From assembly GCA_028280345.1 (NCBI GenBank), contig JANQLY010000006.1, forward strand, positions 57,621 through 121,620: a stretch of DNA of 64,000 nt, written 5' to 3'. Positions 1 to 9,888 of this stretch are shown one piece after another. The stretch's first letter is position 1; each line of letters opens with the position of its first letter. The DNA comes from Pseudomonadales bacterium. GTDB lineage: Bacteria; Pseudomonadota; Gammaproteobacteria; Pseudomonadales; UBA7239. The notes beneath the pieces are model-generated. The model searched no databases, had not been told where the DNA came from, and was given only the letters and a program-made list of their open reading frames with translations. The position numbers and the translations under genes are program-made.

Positions 1-945
1 ACCTGACCCGGACACAATAGAGCCCTCGAGCATGGCTTTTGCCATCGACATATTCTCTCCGTAAAGCTTACGGATAGTTTCAATTGCCATATCCGGCGAA
101 CCCAGCAACATGCACAGGTTGTCCATGCCACTGCTGTAACCATACATGAGTTTCAGGAGCGTATAATATTCTGACTGCCACTGCGGGCTTTGCATCTCAA
201 TCAGCGACATGGCATAAAGATAAAAAACAAAAGGCACTACACCTGCGATAGCACAAAACACACATACTGAACCAAGTGCACGGACAACACCTCGTCTACA
301 AACAAAACACTGTAGAAAAAACACCCCAAAAGGAAAAACCACAACAGCCAATAAAGCGACCTGTTTGGTGCCCAGGGCCAGACTCGCACACAAAGCGGAC
401 AAGAGGAAATATAACTTCCTCTGAGTATTCATATAGAGACACAAATAAGCTGCCGCCACCAATAACAGCAAAATTCCAGGAATTTCACCTAGTAATCGGT
501 ACCAATAGTAAGATTTAAACAGCATAAAGAATGTGATTAGCAATCCTGAAAACAGGTAATAAACCTGCTTATCCTCGAATAAGCCATAACTTACGCGAAG
601 AAAAAGCAGCAACAAAAATACATTAAACACAAAGACAAAAACACCTGGCATCTGCAATGACGAGCCAAAGGCCTTATTTGCAAGCGCAGCGGGAAAAATA
701 ACTGTCGGCCCTGTGGTTAAATTCTCGGGATTTAGTGGAATAGTATTGACGCCAGAAGCACTCCAACCCAAACCACGGGCTATATTTTTAGCGCTCACTG
801 CGTTAACAAAATGATCTTCGAAAGCACCTAAATCAAAATCAGAGTAATTAACATAAATCGCTCGCAGTAAACCACCACAAATGAAAAACACCAAAAGCAA
901 TATAAATGTAATTTTTTCTATATTATTCGTAATACTTTGTTTCAC
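1..945 (-). CDS. Multi-pass membrane protein, candidate GT-C/ArnT-like glycosyltransferase (partial)
   Basis: An open minus-strand frame runs without a stop from about 945 off the left edge, giving at least 315 residues. It begins with one hydrophobic segment (LLLVFFICGGLL), then an acidic loop with DFDLGAFEDHFVNA and GWSASGVNTIPLNPEN, then a series of further hydrophobic helices. A first helix followed by an acidic external loop is typical of GT-C (family 39 or 83) transferases that use polyprenyl-linked sugars. That assignment is inference, because no catalytic residue can be proven here. The start is unsettled: a GTG at 945 follows an in-frame stop, and a TTG at 900 is the alternative; neither has a clear ribosome binding site. 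The C-terminal part lies outside the window. Confidence 0.65.
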   Translation of the reverse strand, partial: MKQSITNNIEKITFILLLVFFICGGLLRAIYVNYSDFDLGAFEDHFVNAVSAKNIARGLGWSASGVNTIPLNPENLTTGPTVIFPAALANKAFGSSLQMPGVFVFVFNVFLLLLFLRVSYGLFEDKQVYYLFSGLLITFFMLFKSYYWYRLLGEIPGILLLLVAAAYLCLYMNTQRKLYFLLSALCASLALGTKQVALLAVVVFPFGVFFLQCFVCRRGVVRALGSVCVFCAIAGVVPFVFYLYAMSLIEMQSPQWQSEYYTLLKLMYGYSSGMDNLCMLLGSPDMAIETIRKLYGENMSMAKAMLEGSIVSGSG

Positions 946-1199
946 TTTATACAGAGCACTATATTTTTTTTCAAGAAGCGAACTTCTTTATTGGATTTCA
1001 TCTCAGAAGCCAGCATTAAACCTTTCAAGGCCGATACAAAACCCTACCTTGCTTTGCAAGCATAAAAATTTATTTGTTTAATAATCCAGGAAAACAAACC
1101 AACTGCCGAATATCAATCACTTTGAAGAAGACCTGGAGTGTATATTGGCGCCAAAAGCAAAGGAATGCTGTGAGAGCACAAGTATTCCCTGATAAGGCG

Positions 1200-1790
1200 T
1201 TACAACAGACTTGATACACCTTTTTTAAATAAGCTGGTAGTTGCCTGCCCGGCTTCGCTATCCAGATACTGCGATACAACCGATATATAGTTGCCCACTT
1301 GATCGGTACTCAAACCCAACTCGCCAAATTGTTGGTATAGAGTTTGCGCCCCCGATAAGGCCTTGCTGGAGTCACTTAACAAGTTGCTAAAATCCGAGCT
1401 GTTCTGTGATACAGACGGGGCTGCATTCAGCAAACTGTCCATACCCGGAACTGATTTGGCCAGAGTACCAAACTCCTCACTGCTTAAATTATCTTTTGCC
1501 AATCCAAAAAGTGAACCCAGACCACCTGCAGCCTGCTGCTCACTGACACCGAGAGAACTCATCAATGCTGGCTCAAGACCCTGACTAAAATCCAGGTTAT
1601 TGGACACAGCAACCTGAGTACTTGCCTGATCTACTGTCCCGGTTTCTTGCGCGACTTCTGCCTCGGCCTGCCCGGTTACTTCGTTTTGCATATCCGATGC
1701 GGCCTTCGACCAGTCAAAAGCCATTGCGTTAGCACAACCCAGAATCAGGATTCCCGCCAACAGCACTGAAGATAGATTCATTATATTCAT
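1200..1790 (-). CDS. DUF2780 (VcgC/VcgE-like) exported protein
   Basis: This 196-residue protein opens with a signal peptide (hydrophobic LSSVLLAGILILG ending near ANA). An imperfect lipobox-like LILGC means a lipoprotein form cannot be excluded. After a polar Q/E/T-rich stretch comes a domain with LGVSEQQAAGGLGSLFGLAK and the C-terminal LGLSTDQVGNYISVVSQYLD. These are the signatures I associate with DUF2780, a small periplasmic family of unknown function often seen near stress genes. I chose the ATG at 1790, which has GGGTG seven bases upstream, over the in-frame GTG at 1799. It appears monocistronic, with the frameshifted remnant immediately upstream. Confidence 0.75.
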   Translation of the reverse strand: MNIMNLSSVLLAGILILGCANAMAFDWSKAASDMQNEVTGQAEAEVAQETGTVDQASTQVAVSNNLDFSQGLEPALMSSLGVSEQQAAGGLGSLFGLAKDNLSSEEFGTLAKSVPGMDSLLNAAPSVSQNSSDFSNLLSDSSKALSGAQTLYQQFGELGLSTDQVGNYISVVSQYLDSEAGQATTSLFKKGVSSLL

Positions 1791-1871
1791 CGTAATCACC
1801 CAATAAAATTTCCAATCAATAAAAATAGACCACCAGCAAAATCCAGATTTATCCCGACTGTAACACCACTC

Positions 1872-2038
1872 TCAAAAGTGGTCAGCATCAACCATATCCG
1901 GAATACCATCATTACCCGGAGTATACGCCGGGTAATTAAAACTGACAAAACCTTCCGCTTCAACCACCGAATATTAGAAACAGCATAGCCAAGCTCGGTT
2001 TCACTTAAATTGACAATACGATTAATGCTATAGTGCAT
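1872..2038 (-). pseudogene. Frameshifted remnant with a TSP3-like D-rich C-terminus
   Basis: Reading from 2038, one frame gives a plausible stretch (INRIVNLSETELGYAVSNIRW). It then becomes an unnatural run of R, M and V. Shifting by one base at about 1965 gives VEAEGFVSFNYPAYTPGNDGIPDMVDADHF in pieces and a stop at 1872-1874. GNDGIPDMVDAD resembles the calcium-binding repeats of the large secreted proteins in this window. No ribosome binding site precedes 2038. I read it as a degraded 3' end of a TSP3-type gene. The alternative is that neither frame is coding. Confidence 0.35.
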
Positions 2039-2088
2039 TTCCGACTGAATTCGGGCGTATTAATCAATTTTATTAAGAAGGTATAGCT

Positions 2089-3456
2089 ATGAAAGCCTGC
2101 ATTATCGGCGCTGGCTCCAGCGGTATTGTTTGCGTCAATGCATTTAAAAAGCATGGTATTACGTTTGATTGCTTCGAAAAAGGCAGTGGTATCGGAGGGT
2201 TGTGGCGGTTTCAGAATGACAACGGTACAAGCTCTGCCTATCGCTCCTTACATATCAATACGTCCAAGCGGATGATGGAATTTTCTGATTATCCCTTCCC
2301 CGATTATATGGCGGAGTACCCGAGTCACGCTGAAATACTGGAATATTTTGAACAATACTGTGAGCTAAACGATCTCTATAAGCATATCACTTTCAATACG
2401 GAAGTCAGCTCTGCACAGAGAAAACCGGACGGCGGGTGGAAAGTGCATCTTAAAAGCCGGGACGGCAAGGAAGAGATCAGGGACTATGACCACCTGGTTG
2501 TAGCGACCGGTCACCATTGGGATCCGCGCATGATTGAGCTACCCGGGGAATTCAGCGGTGAAACCTATCATGCCCATCACTACATTGATATTAATAACCC
2601 GGTAAATACGACCGACAAAACCGTTGTAGTCATGGGTAGTGGCAACTCGGCTATGGATATCAGCTGCGAGTTAGGCCAGGCTTTCCGTGAAAGTCGCGGC
2701 CCCAAAAAGGTCTATTTGTCACAGCGCTCTGGAGTGTGGATTGTACCCAAAGTGATGGGTAATACTGCACAGGATGTCAGTATGCGACACCCGATGAAGA
2801 GACCGGGCAAGGTTGAGCAATTCTTGCGCGATCATATTAAGCCAAGCCTGCTATATAAAATAGTTAATCGTCTCTCTCAAATCTGGATCCGATTTGTAGT
2901 CGGCGACCCCAAACGTTTCGGCCTAAAACAGCCCAAAGAAATGTTTGGTATGCGTCACCCAACAGTGTCTCAGGACATTCATGCACGTCTGGTACATGGC
3001 GATATCACACCGATTGGTGACATTAAAAAAGTCGACGGGAAAAAAGTCACTTTTGAAGACGGCACTGAAATAGAAGCGGATGTGATTGTGCAATGTACGG
3101 GGTACAACATTACTTTCCCCTTTTTGGATGATACGCTGATTGCCGCCAGAGATAATGATATTGCACTGTTTCAACGTATCTTTGACCCTCGCTATCCCGA
3201 CCTGAGTTTTCTCGGTTTAGTGCAAACTCTGTGCGCCATTATGCCAATTTCAGAACTGCAAGCCCACTTTATCGCCGACTATCTGAATGGCAATTATAAA
3301 TTACCGAGCCGGGATCAAATGGCGCAAGAAGCAAATGAACATCATAATGATATGAAGAAACGTTTCACTCACTCACGAAGCCATACCATTCAAATTGACT
3401 GCAACGAGTATAGTCATTTTCTATATAAAGAATGGGATGCCGGTATACTGCGATAA
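2089..3456 (+). CDS. Flavin-containing monooxygenase (FMO-like)
   Basis: This 455-residue flavoprotein is predicted to use FAD and NADPH to oxygenate a soft nucleophile or to act as a Baeyer-Villiger enzyme. The sequence shows an FAD-binding GxGxxG (GAGSSG, residues 7-12) and the FMO fingerprint FxGxxxHxxxY (FSGETYHAHHY, near residue 155). A second dinucleotide motif GSGNSAMD follows for NADPH, then the C-terminal QCTGYN typical of FMOs. Length fits the family (about 450). AAGAAGG lies seven bases before the ATG. It stands alone and is followed by a hairpin terminator. The substrate cannot be told from sequence; trimethylamine or sulfur compounds are only guesses from the marine context. Confidence 0.85.
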   Translation: MKACIIGAGSSGIVCVNAFKKHGITFDCFEKGSGIGGLWRFQNDNGTSSAYRSLHINTSKRMMEFSDYPFPDYMAEYPSHAEILEYFEQYCELNDLYKHITFNTEVSSAQRKPDGGWKVHLKSRDGKEEIRDYDHLVVATGHHWDPRMIELPGEFSGETYHAHHYIDINNPVNTTDKTVVVMGSGNSAMDISCELGQAFRESRGPKKVYLSQRSGVWIVPKVMGNTAQDVSMRHPMKRPGKVEQFLRDHIKPSLLYKIVNRLSQIWIRFVVGDPKRFGLKQPKEMFGMRHPTVSQDIHARLVHGDITPIGDIKKVDGKKVTFEDGTEIEADVIVQCTGYNITFPFLDDTLIAARDNDIALFQRIFDPRYPDLSFLGLVQTLCAIMPISELQAHFIADYLNGNYKLPSRDQMAQEANEHHNDMKKRFTHSRSHTIQIDCNEYSHFLYKEWDAGILR

Positions 3457-3470
3457 TTCAAATACTCCAA

Positions 3471-3501
3471 GATAAAAAGGGACAGATTATCCCCTTTTAT
3501 C
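3471..3501 (+). terminator. Hairpin terminator after the FMO gene
   Basis: GATAAAAAGGG and CCCCTTTTATC form an 11-bp stem with one mismatch around a 9-base loop, starting 15 bases after the FMO stop codon. The T-rich 3' arm provides the U-tract. Confidence 0.6.
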
Positions 3502-3904
3502 TCATACTACTCTTATCTCCTACTGTAACGCTCAAGTCTACAATTAAACCAAAGTATGCCATTACTACTGCTACAGCCCAATTAGTCATTGATTTTGCAG
3601 TAGCTTTCTCTATTTATTATGGAAATTATTATCTATATAAAAGAAATACAGCTTTCGTAATCAGGGGTTTATTACATAAAAAATGGCTGGTATTATGTCC
3701 AAGATATACTTACAAAAATCAGAAAATAATCAGGATAATATAACCAAATTGAAAAAGTTATTAAACCTATTATAAAAAATTACGGGCTGAGTATTTAAAT
3801 AATTTAAGGCTGAAGAAGAAAGTTAGCTGGCACCGGAGTACAGCTATTGCTGATATATGCTGCCAGTCAACAACATAAATACTATATTTCAGCAGGAGAA
3901 AATC
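3502..3904. other. AT-rich intergenic region, no gene seen
   Basis: About 400 bases of strongly AT-rich sequence between the FMO terminator and the RCC1 protein. An open frame crosses it from inside the FMO gene, but its composition (runs of Y, I, K) and lack of a start signal argue against coding. It probably holds the promoter of the next gene, which I cannot place confidently. Confidence 0.5.
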
Positions 3905-6900
3905 ATGAGATATTTATTACTATTATTTACTTTATTTTCAACGGCGGCTTTTGCAACGGTAGAAGATGTTTTTACTGAGAATTCTTTTTGGTTTGGTCAG
4001 CACCAATCAATTATAGAAACTTTTTATTACGGCGACCCATTCCCAGTGAAGATGCTCGGCGATGTCAATGGTGACGGCTATCCGTTTGAAACGAATCGTA
4101 GACCGGCATCATCGGAAGAATCAGATAGCTATGCCCGCTGTGAGTATGTGGTTCGCAGTGTCTACGACCATGAATTTGTTTTTCCGGACGGAGATGATGA
4201 AACCGGCGTCGTTCCAGGAGAATACGAGCCCTATGCATTTAAACCGGCCATCTGGATTAATGTCAGTGGTTACGCTACCCGCGGCGCAAGTTGGGACCGA
4301 CCTATACGGGCAGTACAACCCTCATCAGAATATTATGATTTAACTCAAGCCGGAACAACGGCGAGCCCTTATAAAACCCGCTGGACAACAGATCCGGTAA
4401 CCGGGGAGTTTGATCAAAAATATCAAAACAGCTCTCGCATCACAGATGATAACGGCCCATTGTTTGTCGAAGACGGTTGCTATGACCCCGTTAGTGGTTA
4501 CACTCAGAGGGGTGCAAACCCGGCAGACCCCTGCCCCGGCACAGATAACAAGCCTATGTTTACTTTGCCGATTGCGCTCTATCAGTCCGGCGATGCTTAT
4601 ATCAGGAAATGCGAGGGTAGCGATGTTCGCTGTAATACGATTAAAACTACATTAACCTCCAACGCTTATCACTATAAATGCGATAATGCCGGTAGTAGCT
4701 GCGATTGCACTTTTGATGATGTTCATGTTGTAGAAAGCGGTGTTTCAACCTGCGGCTCCGGTGTCAGACCGGCATTTAAGAACTTACACAACAAAACCGC
4801 CGGTAATATTGATAAAGCGACAGATCAGGGCTATGTAGTACACAATATCACCGTGCCGTTAACTGGCGATTATTCCATGGACCGCTTTTGCGCGCTGGAT
4901 ATCAATGTACAAACCAGTTTTAAAGGTGTTGCCCTAGGCGTAAAAACAGCGATGGAAGCCCATCGGCGGATATTTGATACGGCCAGTGTACATGCAAATG
5001 TCAATGTAATGCTTTCCGGCGGTTCCGCCGGCGGTCAGTCATCACAGTGGTTGGCGATTGATTCCGCCATTCGACGCAATGACCCGATTTATGACTACGA
5101 CAGAACCGACGATAATTTAGATGGCCTTCCCGATGACGGTAACAATGACGGCAATGCCGATCCCGAAACCTCGGTAAATAATATTTTTCAAGACTATACT
5201 TTTGAAGTGTATCCGGTAGCGGTCGGCGGTGATGCGAGTATGCTGTACGACGCTTCACCGATCGGCACTGATCAGAGTACTTTCTACTCAGTCGGCTATC
5301 GCAGCGGCGAAACACCCGGAACCGCACCTCATTCCCGCTTACTGGATGCGGAAACATTCTATATTGACGACGGCAATGACGGAGTGAAAATCAGCTTGCA
5401 CACCAACGGAGCCGAAAATGAACAAGACTGCGGCAGAACCAGCGGCGCACTCGGCGGCTCAAGACAGTTCGCACTAAAGAATGTGCTATTTCGCGACCCG
5501 GATAACTGGAATACGATACCGAGCTGTAATTCAGTAAGCGGCGAGGGCTGTGATACGGTGACAGTATCGGATACAACGATGGTGTACTGGGACACCGCCT
5601 GTGTTGCACCGACTAAAGAGATTTGGTTTGATGATGACGACAACCCCGGAACACCGAATATATCAAAAACCTATACAGAAACTGTCGGCTTCGGCTTCGA
5701 CAATTTTGAAAATAATTACAACACCAATCTCGGACCCACCTACGAAAACGCGGACCCGGTTGAGGACATTCTCGACGTCAGTTGTGAAGAGTACTTTACC
5801 GGCTCGGCACTACCGACGGATGTGATTGCGCGGGATTATACCAGCAATGTAATCTGCGGCATGATGTTTGAAGGTTCACCAGCCCGTGCAATACAGGCCT
5901 TTGACGATTTACCAAGCATAGATTTTGCCAATGATTTACCGGCCATAGAGTGGATTACCGGATTCCGGGATAAATATGTACCGCCGGATATTATACTGCC
6001 GCTGTGCGAAGCTATCGCCAATGCTCACCCGCCGGGACAGCAAATCATTCAGGCGATATTGCATGAACCAGACCCGATTCCCAATGTCGCAACCGCTCAT
6101 TTTTTTGATGTTTTAATTAACCAGGACCAGCTGCCTCAGCTCAATGATGTGTTTGATGAATTAATTCTGGCCTGTGGTACATCACTGAAACAAGGTGATG
6201 GTACTGACATTGATGACTATAAGTTTGTCTTCAGAATTGAACGCTGCCGTACCCATCCCACCAGTGCCAATTGGTATGAAAACGCCAACCACCCGGCTGA
6301 TGATCCGAACCACGAAAAATATCCACCCGCCAATGCAGTTGATAGCGGTGGCAACCCCGACAACGAATTCTGTGAAGTCAACTTTACCTTTACCCGGGAA
6401 GGTGACGGTGATGCGGACCAGGACGGCCTAACCAATACACAAGAGCTTGTCATTGGCACCAACTGGCATGCCTGGGACTCCGACGGCAATGGTGTTAACG
6501 ACGCAGAAGATGATGCTGATGCTGACGGTCTGAGTAATGAACTGGAATTATTGCAGGGCACTGATCCGTTGCATGCAGATACGGACAGTGACGGTTTAAG
6601 CGATGGCTGGGAGGTTGCTCATAATCAAGACCCTCTGGCGGCTAATTACACTTTTGCTCTGGGTGGGCGACATACCTGCATGATTGATGGCAACGAGGTC
6701 ATATGCTGGGGCAAAAATTATTCAGGTCAGTCCTCGCCGCCATCATTGACAGATCCGCTACAACTGGTGGCGGGTTTTGAACATACCTGTGCATTGGATC
6801 AGACAGGTTCCGGCAATACCGTGGTTTGCTGGGGCGACAACACACACGGTCAGCTTAATATTCCCACTCTGACAAATCCAGTACAAGTTGTCGCCGGCTG

Positions 6901-9610
6901 GTCTCATAACTGTGCACTGGATGATACCGGTGTTATCTGCTGGGGAACCAATGCGTTCGGAACACTGACGCCACCGGCACTCAGTAACCCGACAGAAATT
7001 TTCTCCGGTGGTGGCTGGCATAACTGTGCCATGGATGATACCGGCGTAGTTTGCTGGGGACGTAATACCGACGGTGAAGTTAATGTACCTTCACTGACCG
7101 ATCCTTTACAGATTTCGTTAGGTGCTATTCAAAGTTGCGCACTGGACAATAACGGCAACAATAATACCGTGCTTTGTTGGGGCAACAATTCCCATAGTCA
7201 ACTCAACGTCCCTTCATTAAGCAACCCAACCCGGTTGTGGTCCGGTTATCACCATATCTGTGCGCAGGACGATAACGGTATCACCTGCTGGGGTAGAAAT
7301 ACAGAAGGACAGAGAAACCTGCCGACGTTTAGCGGCTTACTACAACTTGGTCTCGGGGGCTTTCATACCTGTTTCCTCGACAGCAACGGTGTTGATTGCC
7401 GGGGAGCAGGAGAAGCCGGCGAGACGCTTGATCCCAACTTTGGTCAGTCTGTGCCGCCGGCAAACCTGATTGATCCGGACGGCGATGGTCTCGGCATAGT
7501 GGAAGAATTGTCAGCCGGTACTGATCCGCTGAACTATGATACCGACGGGGATACGTTGTCGGATAAATGGGAGTTGGATAATGTCGGCTTTGATCCAATG
7601 AAACCTCGCTATTTTATGGATATGGGCTGGCGAACTACCTGCGCTAAAGATGATAACGCGATGTCCTGCTGGGGACACCTGGGCGGCAGTCAGATGCCGA
7701 TACCAGCATTGTCAGACCCGACACAAATCGCCTCCGGGCTCAACCATGTCTGCGCTCTGGATAGTGCCGGCGTGGTGTGTTGGGGCAACCCGGCGTTTAT
7801 TACCGTACCAACTATGACGGGTGTGACCAGCCTTAAAGCGGATTTCAGGCATACCTGCGCAATACATGACAGCGGTCTCGACTGCTGGGGCAAAGAAACG
7901 AAAAACACCGGTAAACTGGTGCCGCCTGCGTTAACCAATCCGACAGCCGTTGCGCTGGGTTCAGAGCACACCTGCGCAATTGATGATAGCGGCGTGGTGT
8001 GCTGGGGAGCTGGTATTGAAGGCGGAACTGGCAATCCCGGTGATGACTTCGGGCAATCCATTGCTCCTGCCTTGGCCGGTCCATCCCAAATAGCAGCGGG
8101 CAGTTATCACAGTTGCGCCATCGATATCAGCGGCGTGGCATGTTGGGGGCGCAATGATTACGGGCAGACAGATGTTCCCACCACATTGGTTAACCCGGTG
8201 GAAATAGATGCGGGCTACAAACATACCTGTGTAATTGACGATACAGATTGGGATACCCGCGGCGACAGCATAATTTGCTGGGGATTGGACCTTGACGGTG
8301 AAAGTACCCCGCCATCGTTAATTAACCCGGTAACACTGAGCCTGGAATACAGAAGCAGCTGCGCCCTGGATGATACAGGAATTGTGTGCTGGGGTCGGAA
8401 TGATGATTTTTCACAGGCTGCTAATCCGAGCGTAGGCCAAGCCGAAACAGCACACTTGTGGTTTGATACGGATGGCGACGATATGACCAACGGCTGGGAA
8501 ATTGCCAATGGATATGATCGCCTGCTGGATGATGGCACCGGTGATAATGATGATGATAATGACGGTTTAAGCAATCGTGACGAGCATAATTTAGGCACTG
8601 ATCCTGCCGCCACCAATACGGATGGTGACAGTATGGATGATGCGTTAGAGGTTTTACTGGGTGTGAATCCGGCCTATCGGAAATATGCTATCAGTTCATC
8701 TATGTATCATGCTTGTGCTATCAATGATGATACCGTAACGGGTAACTTACAATGCTGGGGTGCTTCGGCCAACGGTCAGTTGAATGTACCATCTTTAACC
8801 GATGTGGCTCAGGTAGGCACCGGTAAATACTTTACTTGTGCATTGGATAATAGTGGTGTGGCTTGCTGGGGAGATAATGCCTTCGGCCAGTTAAACTTGC
8901 CTTTATTAAACAGCCCAACACATTTGGCAGTGGGCAATTTCCACGCTTGTGTTCTCGATGGTGGTGCAGTAACTTGCTGGGGCTATAACTCTGTGGTCAA
9001 CAATATACCGACCTTAAGCAATCCATTTCTGGTAACAGCCGGCGGCCAAGCTGCGTGTGCGGCGGACGATACCGGCTTGCATTGCTGGGGGGCGGATGTG
9101 GGCTCCTATAATATCTTTACCGTACCTGCCGCGGTAAACAATAATCGCATATTACAAGCCGGAATAAACAACTATCACGGTTGTGCGTTGTATGTGGATA
9201 GTGCGGATGACAAGAATAAAGTAGCTTGCTGGGGACGGAATGACTCCGGTCAAAGTACAGTACCTTCATTGGATAATCCAACACAAATTTCTGTAGGCTG
9301 GACTCATACCTGTGCCCTGGATAGCAATGGCTTACAGTGTTGGGGTTCAAACAGCAACGGAGAATCAAGCGGGATTGCCGGCCTGGATACACCCCGGCAA
9401 GTACAGGCTGGCTGGACCAACACCTGTGTGCTGGATAATTCCGGTGTGCAATGCGTTGGCCACCAAGGTATTGGCGGTAATCTTAATGCTGTACCTGCCA
9501 CGCTATTCTTTGATAGTGATGAGGACACTATTAGCAATACAAGTGAATTAACGAATGGTACCGACCCGTTTGATTGTACGAACCCGAATGCCGGCGGGTG
9601 CCCTCCTTAA
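3905..9610 (+). CDS. Secreted protein with three RCC1 beta-propellers and TSP3-like linkers
   Basis: This is a 1901-residue exported protein. The ATG at 3905, preceded by CAGGAGAAAATC, gives a clean signal peptide (MRYLLLLFTLFSTAAFA); the longer frame from 3857 lacks both. Residues about 20-830 are a Cys-containing domain with a GGSAGG motif (near residue 375) that recalls the nucleophile elbow of pectin-acetylesterase/Notum-like hydrolases; this is a weak inference. D-rich repeats (DGLSDGWE, GTDPLHADTDSDGL) follow at about 840-910. Three blocks of RCC1-type blades then come at about 915-1190, 1236-1515 and 1592-1862, each blade carrying HTCALDDTGVxCWG followed by G-Q-x3-P. Short TSP3 linkers lie between blocks and at the C-terminus. 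Probably a cell-surface or secreted, calcium-stabilised enzyme or adhesin. It is monocistronic and ends at a perfect hairpin. Confidence 0.85.
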   Translation: MRYLLLLFTLFSTAAFATVEDVFTENSFWFGQHQSIIETFYYGDPFPVKMLGDVNGDGYPFETNRRPASSEESDSYARCEYVVRSVYDHEFVFPDGDDETGVVPGEYEPYAFKPAIWINVSGYATRGASWDRPIRAVQPSSEYYDLTQAGTTASPYKTRWTTDPVTGEFDQKYQNSSRITDDNGPLFVEDGCYDPVSGYTQRGANPADPCPGTDNKPMFTLPIALYQSGDAYIRKCEGSDVRCNTIKTTLTSNAYHYKCDNAGSSCDCTFDDVHVVESGVSTCGSGVRPAFKNLHNKTAGNIDKATDQGYVVHNITVPLTGDYSMDRFCALDINVQTSFKGVALGVKTAMEAHRRIFDTASVHANVNVMLSGGSAGGQSSQWLAIDSAIRRNDPIYDYDRTDDNLDGLPDDGNNDGNADPETSVNNIFQDYTFEVYPVAVGGDASMLYDASPIGTDQSTFYSVGYRSGETPGTAPHSRLLDAETFYIDDGNDGVKISLHTNGAENEQDCGRTSGALGGSRQFALKNVLFRDPDNWNTIPSCNSVSGEGCDTVTVSDTTMVYWDTACVAPTKEIWFDDDDNPGTPNISKTYTETVGFGFDNFENNYNTNLGPTYENADPVEDILDVSCEEYFTGSALPTDVIARDYTSNVICGMMFEGSPARAIQAFDDLPSIDFANDLPAIEWITGFRDKYVPPDIILPLCEAIANAHPPGQQIIQAILHEPDPIPNVATAHFFDVLINQDQLPQLNDVFDELILACGTSLKQGDGTDIDDYKFVFRIERCRTHPTSANWYENANHPADDPNHEKYPPANAVDSGGNPDNEFCEVNFTFTREGDGDADQDGLTNTQELVIGTNWHAWDSDGNGVNDAEDDADADGLSNELELLQGTDPLHADTDSDGLSDGWEVAHNQDPLAANYTFALGGRHTCMIDGNEVICWGKNYSGQSSPPSLTDPLQLVAGFEHTCALDQTGSGNTVVCWGDNTHGQLNIPTLTNPVQVVAGWSHNCALDDTGVICWGTNAFGTLTPPALSNPTEIFSGGGWHNCAMDDTGVVCWGRNTDGEVNVPSLTDPLQISLGAIQSCALDNNGNNNTVLCWGNNSHSQLNVPSLSNPTRLWSGYHHICAQDDNGITCWGRNTEGQRNLPTFSGLLQLGLGGFHTCFLDSNGVDCRGAGEAGETLDPNFGQSVPPANLIDPDGDGLGIVEELSAGTDPLNYDTDGDTLSDKWELDNVGFDPMKPRYFMDMGWRTTCAKDDNAMSCWGHLGGSQMPIPALSDPTQIASGLNHVCALDSAGVVCWGNPAFITVPTMTGVTSLKADFRHTCAIHDSGLDCWGKETKNTGKLVPPALTNPTAVALGSEHTCAIDDSGVVCWGAGIEGGTGNPGDDFGQSIAPALAGPSQIAAGSYHSCAIDISGVACWGRNDYGQTDVPTTLVNPVEIDAGYKHTCVIDDTDWDTRGDSIICWGLDLDGESTPPSLINPVTLSLEYRSSCALDDTGIVCWGRNDDFSQAANPSVGQAETAHLWFDTDGDDMTNGWEIANGYDRLLDDGTGDNDDDNDGLSNRDEHNLGTDPAATNTDGDSMDDALEVLLGVNPAYRKYAISSSMYHACAINDDTVTGNLQCWGASANGQLNVPSLTDVAQVGTGKYFTCALDNSGVACWGDNAFGQLNLPLLNSPTHLAVGNFHACVLDGGAVTCWGYNSVVNNIPTLSNPFLVTAGGQAACAADDTGLHCWGADVGSYNIFTVPAAVNNNRILQAGINNYHGCALYVDSADDKNKVACWGRNDSGQSTVPSLDNPTQISVGWTHTCALDSNGLQCWGSNSNGESSGIAGLDTPRQVQAGWTNTCVLDNSGVQCVGHQGIGGNLNAVPATLFFDSDEDTISNTSELTNGTDPFDCTNPNAGGCPP

Positions 9611-9631
9611 ATGTTATTTTAAATTAATAGC

Positions 9632-9680
9632 AAAGGGCGATGGATGTATTTAGTAATTTTTAATACATCCATCGCCCTTT
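9632..9680 (+). terminator. Perfect 19-bp hairpin terminator after the RCC1 protein
   Basis: AAAGGGCGATGGATGTATT (9632-9650) and its exact reverse complement (9662-9680) flank an 11-base loop rich in T, followed by AATTCTTTTA. This should act as a strong transcription terminator isolating the RCC1 gene from cydA. Confidence 0.8.
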
Positions 9681-9888
9681 AATTCTTTTACCTCGACTAC
9701 TAATACAGTTATTAAACTTGAAAACCCATAGCACTTTTATTTACACTAGCAAGCTCTCTAGCAATGATTCCTGATATTTTCAATTGCAAGGTTTAAAGGC
9801 ATTAAACGTTAGCAGTATTTATCGCTAATGCGCTGGCAAATACCGAAAACCGGGAATCAAAAGCCTGCAACCATCACTGCGAGACGCT

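Noticed and set aside
276..1081. Plus-strand open frames of 80 and 66 residues
   Set aside because: They lie antisense to the long partial membrane-protein frame, whose composition is far more protein-like.
3432..3743. 103-residue plus-strand frame across the FMO end
   Set aside because: It overlaps the FMO 3' end and its terminator hairpin, has no ribosome binding site and shows AT-driven composition.
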